Of a stretch of 64,000 nt of DNA, positions 26,531 to 35,269 are shown piece by piece. The DNA comes from Microbacterium luteolum. GTDB lineage: Bacteria; Actinomycetota; Actinomycetes; Actinomycetales; Microbacteriaceae. The stretch is taken from contig NZ_BAAAUN010000001.1 of the NCBI RefSeq assembly GCF_039533965.1, positions 2,392,950 through 2,456,949 of the forward strand, written 5' to 3'. Each line of letters begins with the position of its first letter. Position 1 is the first letter of the stretch. The notes below the pieces were generated by a model. The model did not search any database. It was given only the letters and a program-made list of their open reading frames with translations, and was not told where the DNA came from. The position numbers and the translations under genes are program-made.

Positions 26531-27429
26531 AGGTTCTTCCCCTGCGGGTCGAGCGCGTCGCGCAGGCCGTCGCCGATGAAGTTCACGCACAGCACCGTGA
26601 CGAGGATGAACAGTCCGGGGAAGTACAGCAGGTACACCTGCGGAGTGCCGACGTAGCCGGCGGCCTGGCTGAGCATCGAGCCCCAGCTGGTCTGCGGCGG
26701 CTGCACGCCGAACCCGAGGAAGCTCAGCGTCGACTCGGCGATGATCGAAGAGGCCACGGCCAGGCTCATCGCGACCACGATCACGCCCGCGAGGTTCGGC
26801 AGCAGGTGCGAGACGACGATGCGGAATCCGGATGCTCCGATGCCGCGCGCCGCGTCGATGAAGTCCTTCTCCCGGAGCGACAGCACCTGCGCCCGCACGA
26901 CCCGGGCGATGTAGGTCCAGCCGAGGGCGGTGAGCGCCAGGACGATCGTGGTCGGCGAGGGACCGAGGCCCTGCAGGATCACGGCCAGCAGCGCGATCGC
27001 CGGGACGATGAGGAAGAGATCGGTGATGCGCATGATGAGCTCGCCGATCCAGCCGCCGACGTAGCCCGAGATCGCGCCGAGGGCGGTGCCGACGACCGTC
27101 GCGAGCAGGGCGACGGCGAGTCCGATCGCGAGCGAGATCTGTCCGGAGAAGAGGATCTCGCTGAGGTAGTCGCGACCCAGCTCGTCGGTCCCGAGCCAGT
27201 GCGCACCCGAGGGCGGGGTCGGTCCGGTGAGGAGGTCCTGCTGTCCCTGCGGGTAAGGCGCGATCCAGCCCGCGCCGAAGCAGGCGATCAGCAGGATCAC
27301 CAGCACGATCAGACTCACCACGCCCAGTCGGTGCCGCAGGAACCCCTTCAGCAGCTGACGGGTGGGCGCCTTCTGCGGCTCCTGCTCGGCGAGCAGCTCC
27401 TCGCGCCCCGCGATGCCGGCACCGCTCAT
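26527..27429 (-). CDS. Oligopeptide ABC permease (DppC type)
   Basis: The 300-residue permease has an N-terminal cytosolic stretch, a first helix (about 36-58), the extracellular HWLGTDELGRDYLSEILFSG motif of DppC/OppC and the inner-membrane coupling loop ARGIGASGFRIVVSHLLPN. About six helices in all. The ATG overlaps the DppB stop by 4 nt. Confidence 0.94.
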   Translation of the reverse strand: MSGAGIAGREELLAEQEPQKAPTRQLLKGFLRHRLGVVSLIVLVILLIACFGAGWIAPYPQGQQDLLTGPTPPSGAHWLGTDELGRDYLSEILFSGQISLAIGLAVALLATVVGTALGAISGYVGGWIGELIMRITDLFLIVPAIALLAVILQGLGPSPTTIVLALTALGWTYIARVVRAQVLSLREKDFIDAARGIGASGFRIVVSHLLPNLAGVIVVAMSLAVASSIIAESTLSFLGFGVQPPQTSWGSMLSQAAGYVGTPQVYLLYFPGLFILVTVLCVNFIGDGLRDALDPQGKNL

Positions 27430-28391
27430 GACAGTCTCACTCTCGGGTCGAGCACCGCGTAGGCGATGTCGGCGATCAGGTTGCAGATCACGACCGCGAC
27501 GGCGACCACGATCATCCAGGGCAGCAGCACGAACACGTCGCCGGCCACGAGCGACTGCAGGAACAGACGCCCCATGCCGGGGATCGCGAAGATCTGCTCG
27601 GTGACCACGAGGCCGCCGATGAGGATCGCCGCGTCCAGCGCGACGACCGTGACGAACGGCGCGAGCGAGTTGCGCACCGCATGCCGCCAGATGACCTGCC
27701 GGCGCGGCACGCCCTTCGCGCGGGCGGTGCGCACGTAGTCGCTCGACAGCGCGTCGAGCATGGCGGCGCGGCCGAACCGGCTCCAGGACGCGATGAGGGC
27801 GATCATGAGCGCGGCCACGGGCAGGATCAGGTGACGGATGTAGTCGAGCACGCCGGTCTGCCCCGGCGAGTTCAGACCGATGAAGTACAGCGGCGGCTCG
27901 CTGAGCCCGAACGCCTCCTTCGGCCACACCGCGAACGTCTGGATGAGGATGAGGCCGAACCAGAAAGCCGGCATCGCGATGCCGAGGTACGAGGCCCCCG
28001 TGAGCAGGTTGTCGCCCAGGGAGTACTGCCGCACGGCCGAGTAGACGCTGATGCCGCCGGCGATGAGGATCGCGATCAGCAGCCCCCAGAACGCCAGCTG
28101 CAGCGTCGGCCACAGCGCTTCGCCGATCAGCGGCAGCACCGGGGTGCCGGTGCGGGTGCTCAGACCCCAGTCGCCGACCACCATGGAGCGCAGCCAGAGG
28201 AAGTACTGCTCGGGTACGGAACGGTCGAGCCCGAGCCGCTCCACCTCGCGGGCGAGCGCCGTCGGGTCCTGTGCCAGCCGGAGCTTCGCGAGCGGATCGA
28301 ACGTCGCACGCACCGCCCAGAACAGCACGAAGGAGGCGACGAGGATCACCGGGATCGAGTACAGCACCCGTCGTGTGATGAACGTGATCAT
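27426..28391 (-). CDS. Oligopeptide ABC permease (DppB type)
   Basis: The 321-residue permease begins MITFITRRVLYSIPVILVAS, has a large external loop after helix 1 (about 30-105) and the coupling loop RTARAKGVPRRQVIWRHAVR. About six helices. It pairs with the DppC-type subunit. It lies 46 nt after the binding-protein gene with its own SD-containing gap. Confidence 0.94.
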   Translation of the reverse strand: MITFITRRVLYSIPVILVASFVLFWAVRATFDPLAKLRLAQDPTALAREVERLGLDRSVPEQYFLWLRSMVVGDWGLSTRTGTPVLPLIGEALWPTLQLAFWGLLIAILIAGGISVYSAVRQYSLGDNLLTGASYLGIAMPAFWFGLILIQTFAVWPKEAFGLSEPPLYFIGLNSPGQTGVLDYIRHLILPVAALMIALIASWSRFGRAAMLDALSSDYVRTARAKGVPRRQVIWRHAVRNSLAPFVTVVALDAAILIGGLVVTEQIFAIPGMGRLFLQSLVAGDVFVLLPWMIVVAVAVVICNLIADIAYAVLDPRVRLS

Positions 28392-28437
28392 GTCGTCGCC
28401 TCCTTCCTCTGCGAATTCCTGGCCGCACCCGCGGGCG

Positions 28438-30150
28438 TCAGCCCGCGAGACCCCACTCGGCGAGGTTCCAGAACGGACCCTCGATCGGGTTGATCTGCAG
28501 CGGACCGCCGACCTTCTCGCTCCACAGCAGCACGTTCGGCACGGCGTCGAGCGGGAGCGACGGGACGTTCTCGGCGATCAGCGCATCGCCCTCGTGGGAT
28601 GCCGCGATGCGCGCATCCGTGTCGATCTCGCTGTCGACCTGGGTGAGCAGGTCGTCGAGGCCGGGGATGTTCGCCCGGTAGAAGTTGATGCCCGAGAACC
28701 CGTTGGCGTCGCTCGGGATGTTCACCGAGGAGAACGTCGCGCTGAGCGTGGGGTCCGGGAACGTGTCGACGAGCGCCCAGATACCGGCCTGGAAGTCGCC
28801 TTCCGGCGCGATCGTGCCGAACAGGTCGGCGGGGGTGACCTGGTCGATGGTCATCTCGAATCCGGCATCCGCCAGCTGCGACTGCAGCACCTGCACGGTG
28901 AGGTCGCGGCGCTTGTTGCCGGCCAGCGTCTTGATCGAGAAGGTCGCGGTCTCGCCGCCCTTGGCCCAGACGCCGTCGCCGTTCTTCTTCCAGCCGTCGC
29001 CCTCCATCAGCTCGTCGACCTTGTCGAGGTCGAGCGTGTACTGCGAGAAGTCGTCGGAGGCGAACGGAGCGACCATCGGCGAGTTGAAGCTCTGCTGCGC
29101 CTTGTCGATGCCGAGGCTGCCGAAGAGGCGCTTCACGATGGCGTCGCGGTCGATCGAGTAGGCGAGCGCCTGACGGACCGCGACCGAGTCGAAGGGGGCG
29201 ACGGCGTTGTTCAGCCAGATCGCCTCGAGGTTGCCGCTGCGGGCATCGACCTGCGACTTCACCCCGGGGAGCCCGGCCTCGATCTGCGAGAGCGCGTCGA
29301 GCTGCGGTGTGGGTGCGAGCACGCTGACCTGGCCGCTCTTGAGCGCCTGGAACGCGGCCGTCGTGTCGGGCAGGAAGAGGAACGTCACCTTGTCGAGGTG
29401 CGGCTTCTCTCCCCAGTAGTTCTCGTTCGGCACGAGCGTGACCGACGTGCCGCGGGTCCACTTCTCGATCTTCCACGGTCCGCCGCTGAAGTCGTAGCCG
29501 TCGGCCATCATGGCGTTGCGGTCCTGACCCTCGAGGATGTGCGCCGGCATGATGCCGTAGACGCTGAACAGCGTGCGCCATCCGGCGAACGCGGAGTCGA
29601 GGGTGACGACGGCCTTCTGCGGGTCGCTGACGTCGACGGCGGTGATCCGGTCGTATCCGGTCTTGTCGAAGATGTCGTCGCCGTCGCGGATCTGCAGGGC
29701 GGTGTAGGCGAAGTCGGCTGAGGTGATGGGCTCGCCGTCCGACCACACGGCATCCGGGTTGATCTCGTAGGTGACCGTCTGGGTGCCGTCCTCGGCGACC
29801 TCGGCGGTCGGCTCTCCCGTGACGAGATCCGACGGCACCGGCACCCACTCGTCATCGACGAGGCGGGTCTGGAACACGCTCGGCATGGTGGGGATCTGCA
29901 TCACGTAGGTGCCCCAGATGGAGCCGCCGCAGGTGGCGATCCAGTCGGCGCAGTCGGGCTCCTGCTCGGCGCCGATGACGAGCTCGCCGCCGTCGACGAC
30001 GGCGACCTCCTCGTTCGTCTCCGCGGGGGTGGGCGACGGGGTGCAGGCTGCGAGCGAGCCGATGAGCGCGGCGGCGGTGAGAGCCGCGAGGATGCCGCGT
30101 CGGGACAGTCGGGAAGAGGGTACAGCGGTGCGAAGCAGTGATTTCGACAT
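28438..30150 (-). CDS. Peptide-binding lipoprotein (SBP family 5)
   Basis: The 570-residue protein starts with a signal peptide containing LSRRGILAALTAAALIGSLA (a Tat-like SRRG segment) and a lipobox LAAC with Cys36. The mature part has the family 5 binding-protein layout: TYEINPDAVWSDGEPITS and SVYGIMPAHIL in the N-terminal lobes, later RQALAYSIDRDAIVKRLFG. It captures the oligopeptide, opine or related solute outside the membrane. First gene of the five-gene ABC operon; a promoter and a copy of the TetR-type operator lie just upstream. Confidence 0.93.
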   Translation of the reverse strand: MSKSLLRTAVPSSRLSRRGILAALTAAALIGSLAACTPSPTPAETNEEVAVVDGGELVIGAEQEPDCADWIATCGGSIWGTYVMQIPTMPSVFQTRLVDDEWVPVPSDLVTGEPTAEVAEDGTQTVTYEINPDAVWSDGEPITSADFAYTALQIRDGDDIFDKTGYDRITAVDVSDPQKAVVTLDSAFAGWRTLFSVYGIMPAHILEGQDRNAMMADGYDFSGGPWKIEKWTRGTSVTLVPNENYWGEKPHLDKVTFLFLPDTTAAFQALKSGQVSVLAPTPQLDALSQIEAGLPGVKSQVDARSGNLEAIWLNNAVAPFDSVAVRQALAYSIDRDAIVKRLFGSLGIDKAQQSFNSPMVAPFASDDFSQYTLDLDKVDELMEGDGWKKNGDGVWAKGGETATFSIKTLAGNKRRDLTVQVLQSQLADAGFEMTIDQVTPADLFGTIAPEGDFQAGIWALVDTFPDPTLSATFSSVNIPSDANGFSGINFYRANIPGLDDLLTQVDSEIDTDARIAASHEGDALIAENVPSLPLDAVPNVLLWSEKVGGPLQINPIEGPFWNLAEWGLAG

Positions 30151-30195
30151 GGACGGATCTCCAGTGAGCGTGCGACGAAGGAACAGTGCAAGAGG

Positions 30196-30271
30196 TGCTG
30201 TGATGCGGGTGGTGGTCCGACTCTAGAACCGAGTGGAAAAGATAGCAAGTGTTTTAGTCAATGTTCCTGAC
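30196..30271 (-). promoter_or_regulatory. Promoter and operator (site 3) of the peptide ABC operon
   Basis: Read on the minus strand, TTGCTA then 17 nt then TAGAGT gives a good -35/-10 pair upstream of the binding-protein gene. The 27-nt operator 30271-30245 starts GTCAGGAAC, has core TTGACTAAA and ends CACTTGC. It aligns with the operators at 32138-32164 and 35172-35198 (17 of 27 matches to the first; opposite orientation relative to the gene) and overlaps the -35. It also covers the last codons of the S9 peptidase gene. Confidence 0.55.
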
Positions 30272-32117
30272 TAGGGGCGATGCCGGGAGCGTCCCAGCGG
30301 TCTCCTGCGAGCGTTCGGAGGGCCAGTTCCTGCATGCGGCGCTGGTCGTGAGCGGCCCCGCGGAGGCCCGTGGGCTCGTGTCCGCCCTCGAAGATCTCGA
30401 GCACGGCGTCGCCGCCGCGAGCGCGCAGCCGGTCGACGTAGCCCTGCACACCGACGACCGGTGTGCGGGTGTCGATCGAGCCTTGATTGATCCAGACGGA
30501 TGCCGTGACGTCGTCGAGGTACGAGATGGCCGAGAAGCGCTCGACGAGCTCCGGCGGAACCCACGAGCTCCAGACGCTCCGGACCGCGGGGTTCATCGCG
30601 TCGATCGTCACCGACCAGTCGGCCACGGCGACGTGCGCGAAGCCTCCGGCGAACAGCTCAGGGAGTCGCCCCACACTGAGCAGGGTCATGTGCCCGCCGT
30701 AGGACGCTCCGGTGACGAAGGTGGATGCCGGGTCGGCGAGGCCCTGCGCGCGCAACCAGTCGATCGCCGCGGAGACGTCTTCGATCTCGCGGTCGCCGCC
30801 GACGTTCCAGAATCCCTCGCGGAACGCGCGTCCGAACGTCACGGACCCCCGGTAGTTCAGGGAGGCGTACGCGAAACCGGCATCGAGCCAGGACTGGGCG
30901 GAGGGGTTGTAGTGATCCACTGCCACGAGCATCGGCCCGCCGTGGATCTCGAGGATCGTGCCGAGCGGCTCACGATCGGCCGGGCGGCCCGACCACAGCT
31001 GCACCCTGGTGCCGTCGGCGCTCGTGACCAGGGTCGAGGTCAGCGGCTGCCCCGGCGGCACGGCTGCGGGGGCGATCAGCGTCTTCTCGGCGCCGTCGGC
31101 GGCGACCTCCGTGACGCGCAGGGGAACGTCCCAGGTCGAGCGCATCGCCCGGACGGCGCCGTCCGGCGCGTAGTACGACGTCCAGTAGAACGGATGCAGG
31201 TTGGCGATGTCGGGCTCAGCGAAGCTGCCGCCGTCGAGCACAGTCCGCACCCCGCCGTCCGCCTCCTCGATCTCGAGCAGACGATGGATGCCGCCGTCGA
31301 CGTGCAGCGCGAGGATGCGGCCGCTCGGGGCGTGCCAGTCGAGCGCGATCACCTCTCCGGCGATGTCGGGCAGGTCGAAGTCGTGCCGCTCCCCGGTGCG
31401 CGGATTCCAGATCGCCGGGCGCGAGAATCCGCTGCGCTCGGTGTTGAGGAGCAGGCGGTCGTCCCCCGCGATGGAGGAGAACCGCACGGCACGAACCGGC
31501 CCGTCGGGGAGGTCGTCGAGCGTCGCGACGGTCGCGCCGCTCGCGCTATCCACGACCGTGATGCGAGGACGACGGATGCCGGGATTGTGGTCGGTCGTGT
31601 CGATCGAGACCAGCGTCGCGTCGGCCGACGGCATCCCGAACCAGGCCTCGATCGGGTTCGAGTACACGACTCTCGGCTCGCCCCAGGGGGCTGCCGGGAT
31701 CGCCAGTACGTGGAAGCCCTCCTCGTCGACGACCGTGGCGATGAGCGTGGAGCCGTCGAACGAGAACACCAGCCCGCGCAGGACGTAGGGCTCGCGACCG
31801 GGGGTGAGGGCTACGCGCTCGGAGCCGTCGAGGGAGATCGCGACGAGGGCGCCCACCTCCGAGCCGCCGCCGTCGTCGAGGTCGACGATCCAGCGGCCGT
31901 CCGGCGTGACGATCGCGCCCGTGCTCACATCGAACGGGAGAAGACCCTCGGGGGCGTTCGGCGCCTGCCACAGTCGTGCACGCGCACCCTCGGGGTGGTT
32001 CTCGATCACGAGCGCGCGATCGGCCGCACCCGCGGCGGGGCGCACTGTCATGAGGTACGGAACGGCGAAGCGCTGGTCGATCATCGCTGTCGTCGCGTCT
32101 TCCGGGGTGTGCAGCAT
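30258..32117 (-). CDS. S9 (prolyl oligopeptidase) family serine peptidase
   Basis: The 619-residue protein has a beta-propeller-like N-terminal part (to about 370) and a C-terminal alpha/beta-hydrolase peptidase domain. The catalytic triad is visible as TGASYGGH (Ser about 472), NQGSIDTRTPV (Asp about 549) and EGGHEPTG (His about 582); the oxyanion motif EIHGGPML precedes. No signal peptide is seen, so it acts in the cytosol on imported peptides or acyl-amino compounds. SD GAGGAG lies upstream of the ATG. Control is from the operator-containing promoter at 32138-32164. Confidence 0.9.
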   Translation of the reverse strand: MLHTPEDATTAMIDQRFAVPYLMTVRPAAGAADRALVIENHPEGARARLWQAPNAPEGLLPFDVSTGAIVTPDGRWIVDLDDGGGSEVGALVAISLDGSERVALTPGREPYVLRGLVFSFDGSTLIATVVDEEGFHVLAIPAAPWGEPRVVYSNPIEAWFGMPSADATLVSIDTTDHNPGIRRPRITVVDSASGATVATLDDLPDGPVRAVRFSSIAGDDRLLLNTERSGFSRPAIWNPRTGERHDFDLPDIAGEVIALDWHAPSGRILALHVDGGIHRLLEIEEADGGVRTVLDGGSFAEPDIANLHPFYWTSYYAPDGAVRAMRSTWDVPLRVTEVAADGAEKTLIAPAAVPPGQPLTSTLVTSADGTRVQLWSGRPADREPLGTILEIHGGPMLVAVDHYNPSAQSWLDAGFAYASLNYRGSVTFGRAFREGFWNVGGDREIEDVSAAIDWLRAQGLADPASTFVTGASYGGHMTLLSVGRLPELFAGGFAHVAVADWSVTIDAMNPAVRSVWSSWVPPELVERFSAISYLDDVTASVWINQGSIDTRTPVVGVQGYVDRLRARGGDAVLEIFEGGHEPTGLRGAAHDQRRMQELALRTLAGDRWDAPGIAPSQEH

Positions 32118-32137
32118 CCTTGCTTCTCCTCGTCATC

Positions 32138-32164
32138 GCCAATGCCGTTGACTATAGCATTGGC
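32138..32164. promoter_or_regulatory. Perfect inverted-repeat operator (site 1) between S9 peptidase and TetR
   Basis: GCCAATGC (32138-32145) and GCATTGGC (32157-32164) are perfect 8-bp inverted arms around an 11-nt core CGTTGACTATA. On the minus strand the core contains TATAGT, a good -10 for the S9 peptidase gene, so a bound repressor would block it. Near-copies lie upstream of the hydrolase operon and the ABC operon. Confidence 0.75.
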
Positions 32165-32285
32165 TATGCTGATCGGGCCAGGGATTCCGGCATTGTCGAC
32201 GGGCATGACAGGAGCCGTGATCATGGTGGGGTACCGTGATCTCTGCGTGACCGACGCACGGTGACGACAGCGAAGGAGTGACTCG

Positions 32286-33002
32286 ATGGCGACTCGGAAG
32301 GCCGCAGGTCAGGCGAAGGCGCCGGCCCGCACGAGCGGGAACACTGCACGCCCCCGCCGCGCACGCGACTCGCTCAGCCGCGACATCATCGTCGCCGCCG
32401 CAGACCGCGTCGTGGAACGCGAAGGGCTGGACCGGCTGACGTTCCAGGCCATCGGCGAGGAGCTCGGCGCGCACCCGACATCGATCTACCGGCACTTCCG
32501 CGACAAGGACGAGCTTCTTCTCGCCCTGATCGACACCCTTCGCGCCCGCTCCTACAGCGGCGGCATGGTCGCGACCGACGACTGGCTCGCCGACCTGCGC
32601 ACCCAGGCGCACCTGATCCACGACCACTACATGCGCTACCCCGAGTTCGCGCTGCAGATGGCGCTGCGCCGCCCCACGGACTTCTCCTCGATGGAGTTCT
32701 CGATCGGCGCCCTCCGACGCGGAGGCTACGACAAGGAGCAGGCGGCGCTGTACGCCCGCGCGCTCGGGCAGCTGATCCGCTCGGCATCCAGCATCCAGGC
32801 CGCACTCACGGCGCTGCCCGCCGACGTGCAGGACTCCGACGAGCTCACCTGGCAGATGGACTACCGACGGCTCGACCCCGACGAGTTCCCGAACATCGTC
32901 TGGGCCGGCGACAGCCTTCCCGGCGTGCGCGACCCGCGGGCCTGGGAGTCCGCGCTCGACCTGCTGCTGGAGAGCATCGAGCGGCACGCGCCCGGCGCCT
33001 GA
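32286..33002 (+). CDS. TetR-family transcriptional regulator
   Basis: The 238-residue protein has a basic, disordered N terminus (about 28 residues) and a TetR helix-turn-helix (IIVAAADRVVEREGLDRLTF, then IGEELGAHPTSIYRHFRDKD). The C-terminal helical domain would bind an inducer. SD GAAGGAG sits 7 nt upstream of the ATG. Its place beside the perfect operator at 32138 and the recurrence of that operator before the neighbouring catabolic genes make it the likely regulator of the locus. Confidence 0.92.
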   Translation: MATRKAAGQAKAPARTSGNTARPRRARDSLSRDIIVAAADRVVEREGLDRLTFQAIGEELGAHPTSIYRHFRDKDELLLALIDTLRARSYSGGMVATDDWLADLRTQAHLIHDHYMRYPEFALQMALRRPTDFSSMEFSIGALRRGGYDKEQAALYARALGQLIRSASSIQAALTALPADVQDSDELTWQMDYRRLDPDEFPNIVWAGDSLPGVRDPRAWESALDLLLESIERHAPGA

Positions 33003-33076
33003 GGCTTGCGGGGCTGGCCTGTGGTCGGGCAGCCGCCGCGATCTGGCACCCCGTTCTGAGCAGGCACACGTTGTGA

Positions 33077-33163
33077 GCACGCACTACGAAGGAGATCTCA
33101 CGCTTCGAAGGAGCATCCGGCCTCAAACCTCCTTCATTGCGTGAGATCTCCTTCACGACGTGC
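33077..33163. repeat. Nested double-palindrome element 4 (GAAGGAGATCTC type)
   Basis: L1 33088-33103 GAAGGAGATCTCACGC pairs perfectly with R1 33139-33154; L2 33107-33113 GAAGGAG pairs with R2 33129-33135 CTCCTTC. An outer GCACG/CGTGC pair (33077, 33159) extends it. It fills the gap between the convergent TetR and M20 genes. The L1 sequence recurs at 55579. Confidence 0.85.
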
Positions 33164-33170
33164 GCTGCGA

Positions 33171-34265
33171 TCAACCGCGCGCCGTGAGGTCGTCGAGCAT
33201 CCCTGCGAGCAGGTCGATCCGCTCCATCATCGAGTCGATCGACACCCACTCGTGGTCGGCGTGCGCGCCCGCGCCGCGCGGCCCGAGGCCGTCGAGTGTG
33301 CGGGCGCCGACAGCGGCGGTGAAGTTGCCATCGGATGCTCCGCCGGCGGACACCGCCTCGATCTCCGGATGCCGGAGGCGCGCGGCCACCCGACGGGCGC
33401 AGTCGAGAAGTTCGGCGGAGGAGCTCTCCTCCATCGGCGGGCGGTTGATACCGCCCGTGACGTCGACGGAGACTCCTTCGGTGTGCGCGCTCAGCCCCTG
33501 CATCCGCTCGTCGACGCGTTCGAGCTCGCCGAGCGTCCAGGCCCGCACGTCGACCCGCACCTCCGCATGCTCGGGGATCACGTTGGTTACGGTCCCCGCC
33601 TGCGCGACGGTCGGACTCACGGTCGTGCCGGCCGCGTCGTCGGCGAGTTCGGGCAGCGCGAGCACGTGATGCGCGAGCTCGGCCAGGGCGCTCCGCCCCT
33701 TCCACGGCTCGAGGCCCGCGTGCGCCGCGCGCCCGGTGAAGGCGATCCGATAGATGCTGCCGCCGCGACGGGCGATCTTGAGCGCTCCGTCGAGGCTGGG
33801 CTCGAGCACCAGCACGGTGCCGGCGCGCCGGGCCTCCCGCTCGATGAGCGCGCGCGAGGTCAGTGAGCCGACCTCCTCGTCGCTGGTCAGCAGCACGGCG
33901 ACCTCACCGGGCCGCGCGATCCGGGCGAGGGCTGCCGCCATGATCACGATGCCGGCCTTCATGTCGAAGACCCCGGGGCCCGTCGCCCTGTCGCCGTCGA
34001 TGCGGAACGGACGGTCGACGATCGTGCCCTTCGGGAAGACCGTGTCGAGGTGGCCGATCAGCAGCACGGCCGGCGCATCGCCGCCGGTCCAGCGCAGATG
34101 CGCGATGCCGTCGACGGTCTCGATGATCCCCGGCTCGCCGATGATCGGCTCGAGCCACGAGCGCACCAGCTGCTGCGCGGCCTCGAGACCTGCGGCGTCG
34201 CCCGTGGGCGTCTCGATGGACACGAGCTCGGCGAGACGCTCGACCGCGAGCGATCGCGCGCTCAT
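33171..34265 (-). CDS. M20-family metallopeptidase
   Basis: The 364-residue protein shows the M20 zinc-peptidase motifs: LLIGHLDTVFPKG (His and Asp), PGVFDMKAGIVIMA, the catalytic TSDEEVGS, VLEPSLDG and a C-terminal GAHADHEWV His. A dimerisation insert spans about 175-285 (YRIAFTGRAAHAGLEP). Relatives include carboxypeptidase G2, ArgE and DapE; hydrolysis of a peptide or N-acyl-amino acid is expected. The ATG overlaps the hydrolase stop by 4 nt, so both are one operon. Confidence 0.92.
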   Translation of the reverse strand: MSARSLAVERLAELVSIETPTGDAAGLEAAQQLVRSWLEPIIGEPGIIETVDGIAHLRWTGGDAPAVLLIGHLDTVFPKGTIVDRPFRIDGDRATGPGVFDMKAGIVIMAAALARIARPGEVAVLLTSDEEVGSLTSRALIEREARRAGTVLVLEPSLDGALKIARRGGSIYRIAFTGRAAHAGLEPWKGRSALAELAHHVLALPELADDAAGTTVSPTVAQAGTVTNVIPEHAEVRVDVRAWTLGELERVDERMQGLSAHTEGVSVDVTGGINRPPMEESSSAELLDCARRVAARLRHPEIEAVSAGGASDGNFTAAVGARTLDGLGPRGAGAHADHEWVSIDSMMERIDLLAGMLDDLTARG

Positions 34266-35137
34266 GCGGCGACCTCGGTCGCCGCGAAGAATTCCCGCAA
34301 CGCGGCGGCGGTCGCCTCCGGCGCCTCTTCCGCCAGGTAGTGGTCCGCCTCGATCGGCGCCCCTGTGACACCCGGGGCATACGGTGCCCACGTCGCGAGC
34401 ACATCGAAGTTGCGGCCCACGTAGCTGTGCGCACCCCAGAGCGCGACGGTCGGGCAGGCGACCGTGCGTCCGGCCTCCCGGTCCGCGCGATCATGATCGA
34501 GGTCGACGGTCGCCGCGGCGCGGTAGTCGGCCCCCGAGGCGAACACGGTGTCGATGTCGAAGCAGCGCCGGTACTCATCGTATGCGTCCGGCAGTCGATC
34601 GCCGTCATGGCGCCGGCCGGTGAACCTGCTGCGCAGCCAGGTCTCCCGATCCGCGCCGATCAGCGCCTCCGGCATCCCGTCGTCCCGTGCGAGGAAGAAC
34701 CAGTGGAAGTACGCGGTCGCCATCGCCCGGTCGACGTTCTCGAACATGTGCAGAGTGGGCACGATGTCGAGCACGGCCAGCGCCGACACGGCATCCGCAT
34801 GATCCAGCGCCATCCGATGAGCGACGCGCCCGCCGCGATCATGGCCGGCCACGGCGAAGCGAGGGAAGCCGAGCTCGCGCATCAGCGTCACCTGGTCGCG
34901 CACCATCTCGCGCTTGGCGTAGTGGTCACCGCGCGGCTTCGCCGAGTCGCCGTAGCCGCGCAGGTCGGCGGCGACGACCGTGTGGTCCGCGGCGAGCGCC
35001 TCGGCGACGTCGTCCCACATGGCCTTGGTCTCGGGATACCCGTGGAGCAGCAGCACCGGGGATCCGGATCCGCGCACCTCGGCCGCGATCCTGATGCCGT
35101 CGCAGCCCACCGCTACCTGCGTGCGGGGTGTGGTCAT
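34262..35137 (-). CDS. Alpha/beta hydrolase, haloacetate-dehalogenase-like
   Basis: The 291-residue protein has the oxyanion LLHGYPETKAMWDD, the nucleophile elbow [18 protein letters not shown] (Asp nucleophile, with two Arg), the cap sequence AYFHWFFLARDDGMPEALIG and the His in IEADHYLAEEAPEA. The Asp nucleophile, the HDRGxRxxHR arginines and the His-Trp pair in the cap match fluoroacetate/haloacetate dehalogenases; epoxide hydrolase is the alternative. It starts the hydrolase-M20 operon, whose promoter carries operator site 2. Confidence 0.87.
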   Translation of the reverse strand: MTTPRTQVAVGCDGIRIAAEVRGSGSPVLLLHGYPETKAMWDDVAEALAADHTVVAADLRGYGDSAKPRGDHYAKREMVRDQVTLMRELGFPRFAVAGHDRGGRVAHRMALDHADAVSALAVLDIVPTLHMFENVDRAMATAYFHWFFLARDDGMPEALIGADRETWLRSRFTGRRHDGDRLPDAYDEYRRCFDIDTVFASGADYRAAATVDLDHDRADREAGRTVACPTVALWGAHSYVGRNFDVLATWAPYAPGVTGAPIEADHYLAEEAPEATAAALREFFAATEVAA

Positions 35138-35171
35138 CGTCGTCCCACTCTCGAAGAAGTCCAGTCAACAA

Positions 35172-35198
35172 GTCAATCCCGTTGACTATAGCAATGAC
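35172..35198. promoter_or_regulatory. Operator (site 2) upstream of the hydrolase-M20 operon
   Basis: The 27-nt stretch starts GTCAATCC, has the same core CGTTGACTATA as site 1, and ends GCAATGAC. It keeps the outer GTCA/TGAC arms. On the minus strand the core gives the -10-like TATAGT, placed as in site 1. Confidence 0.65.
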
Positions 35199-35269
35199 CA
35201 GTGCGCCGGGATAGCCCGGGATCCGACGAACCCGGCGTCAGAGTGCGGCGAACCCCGCGGCGGCGCAGG

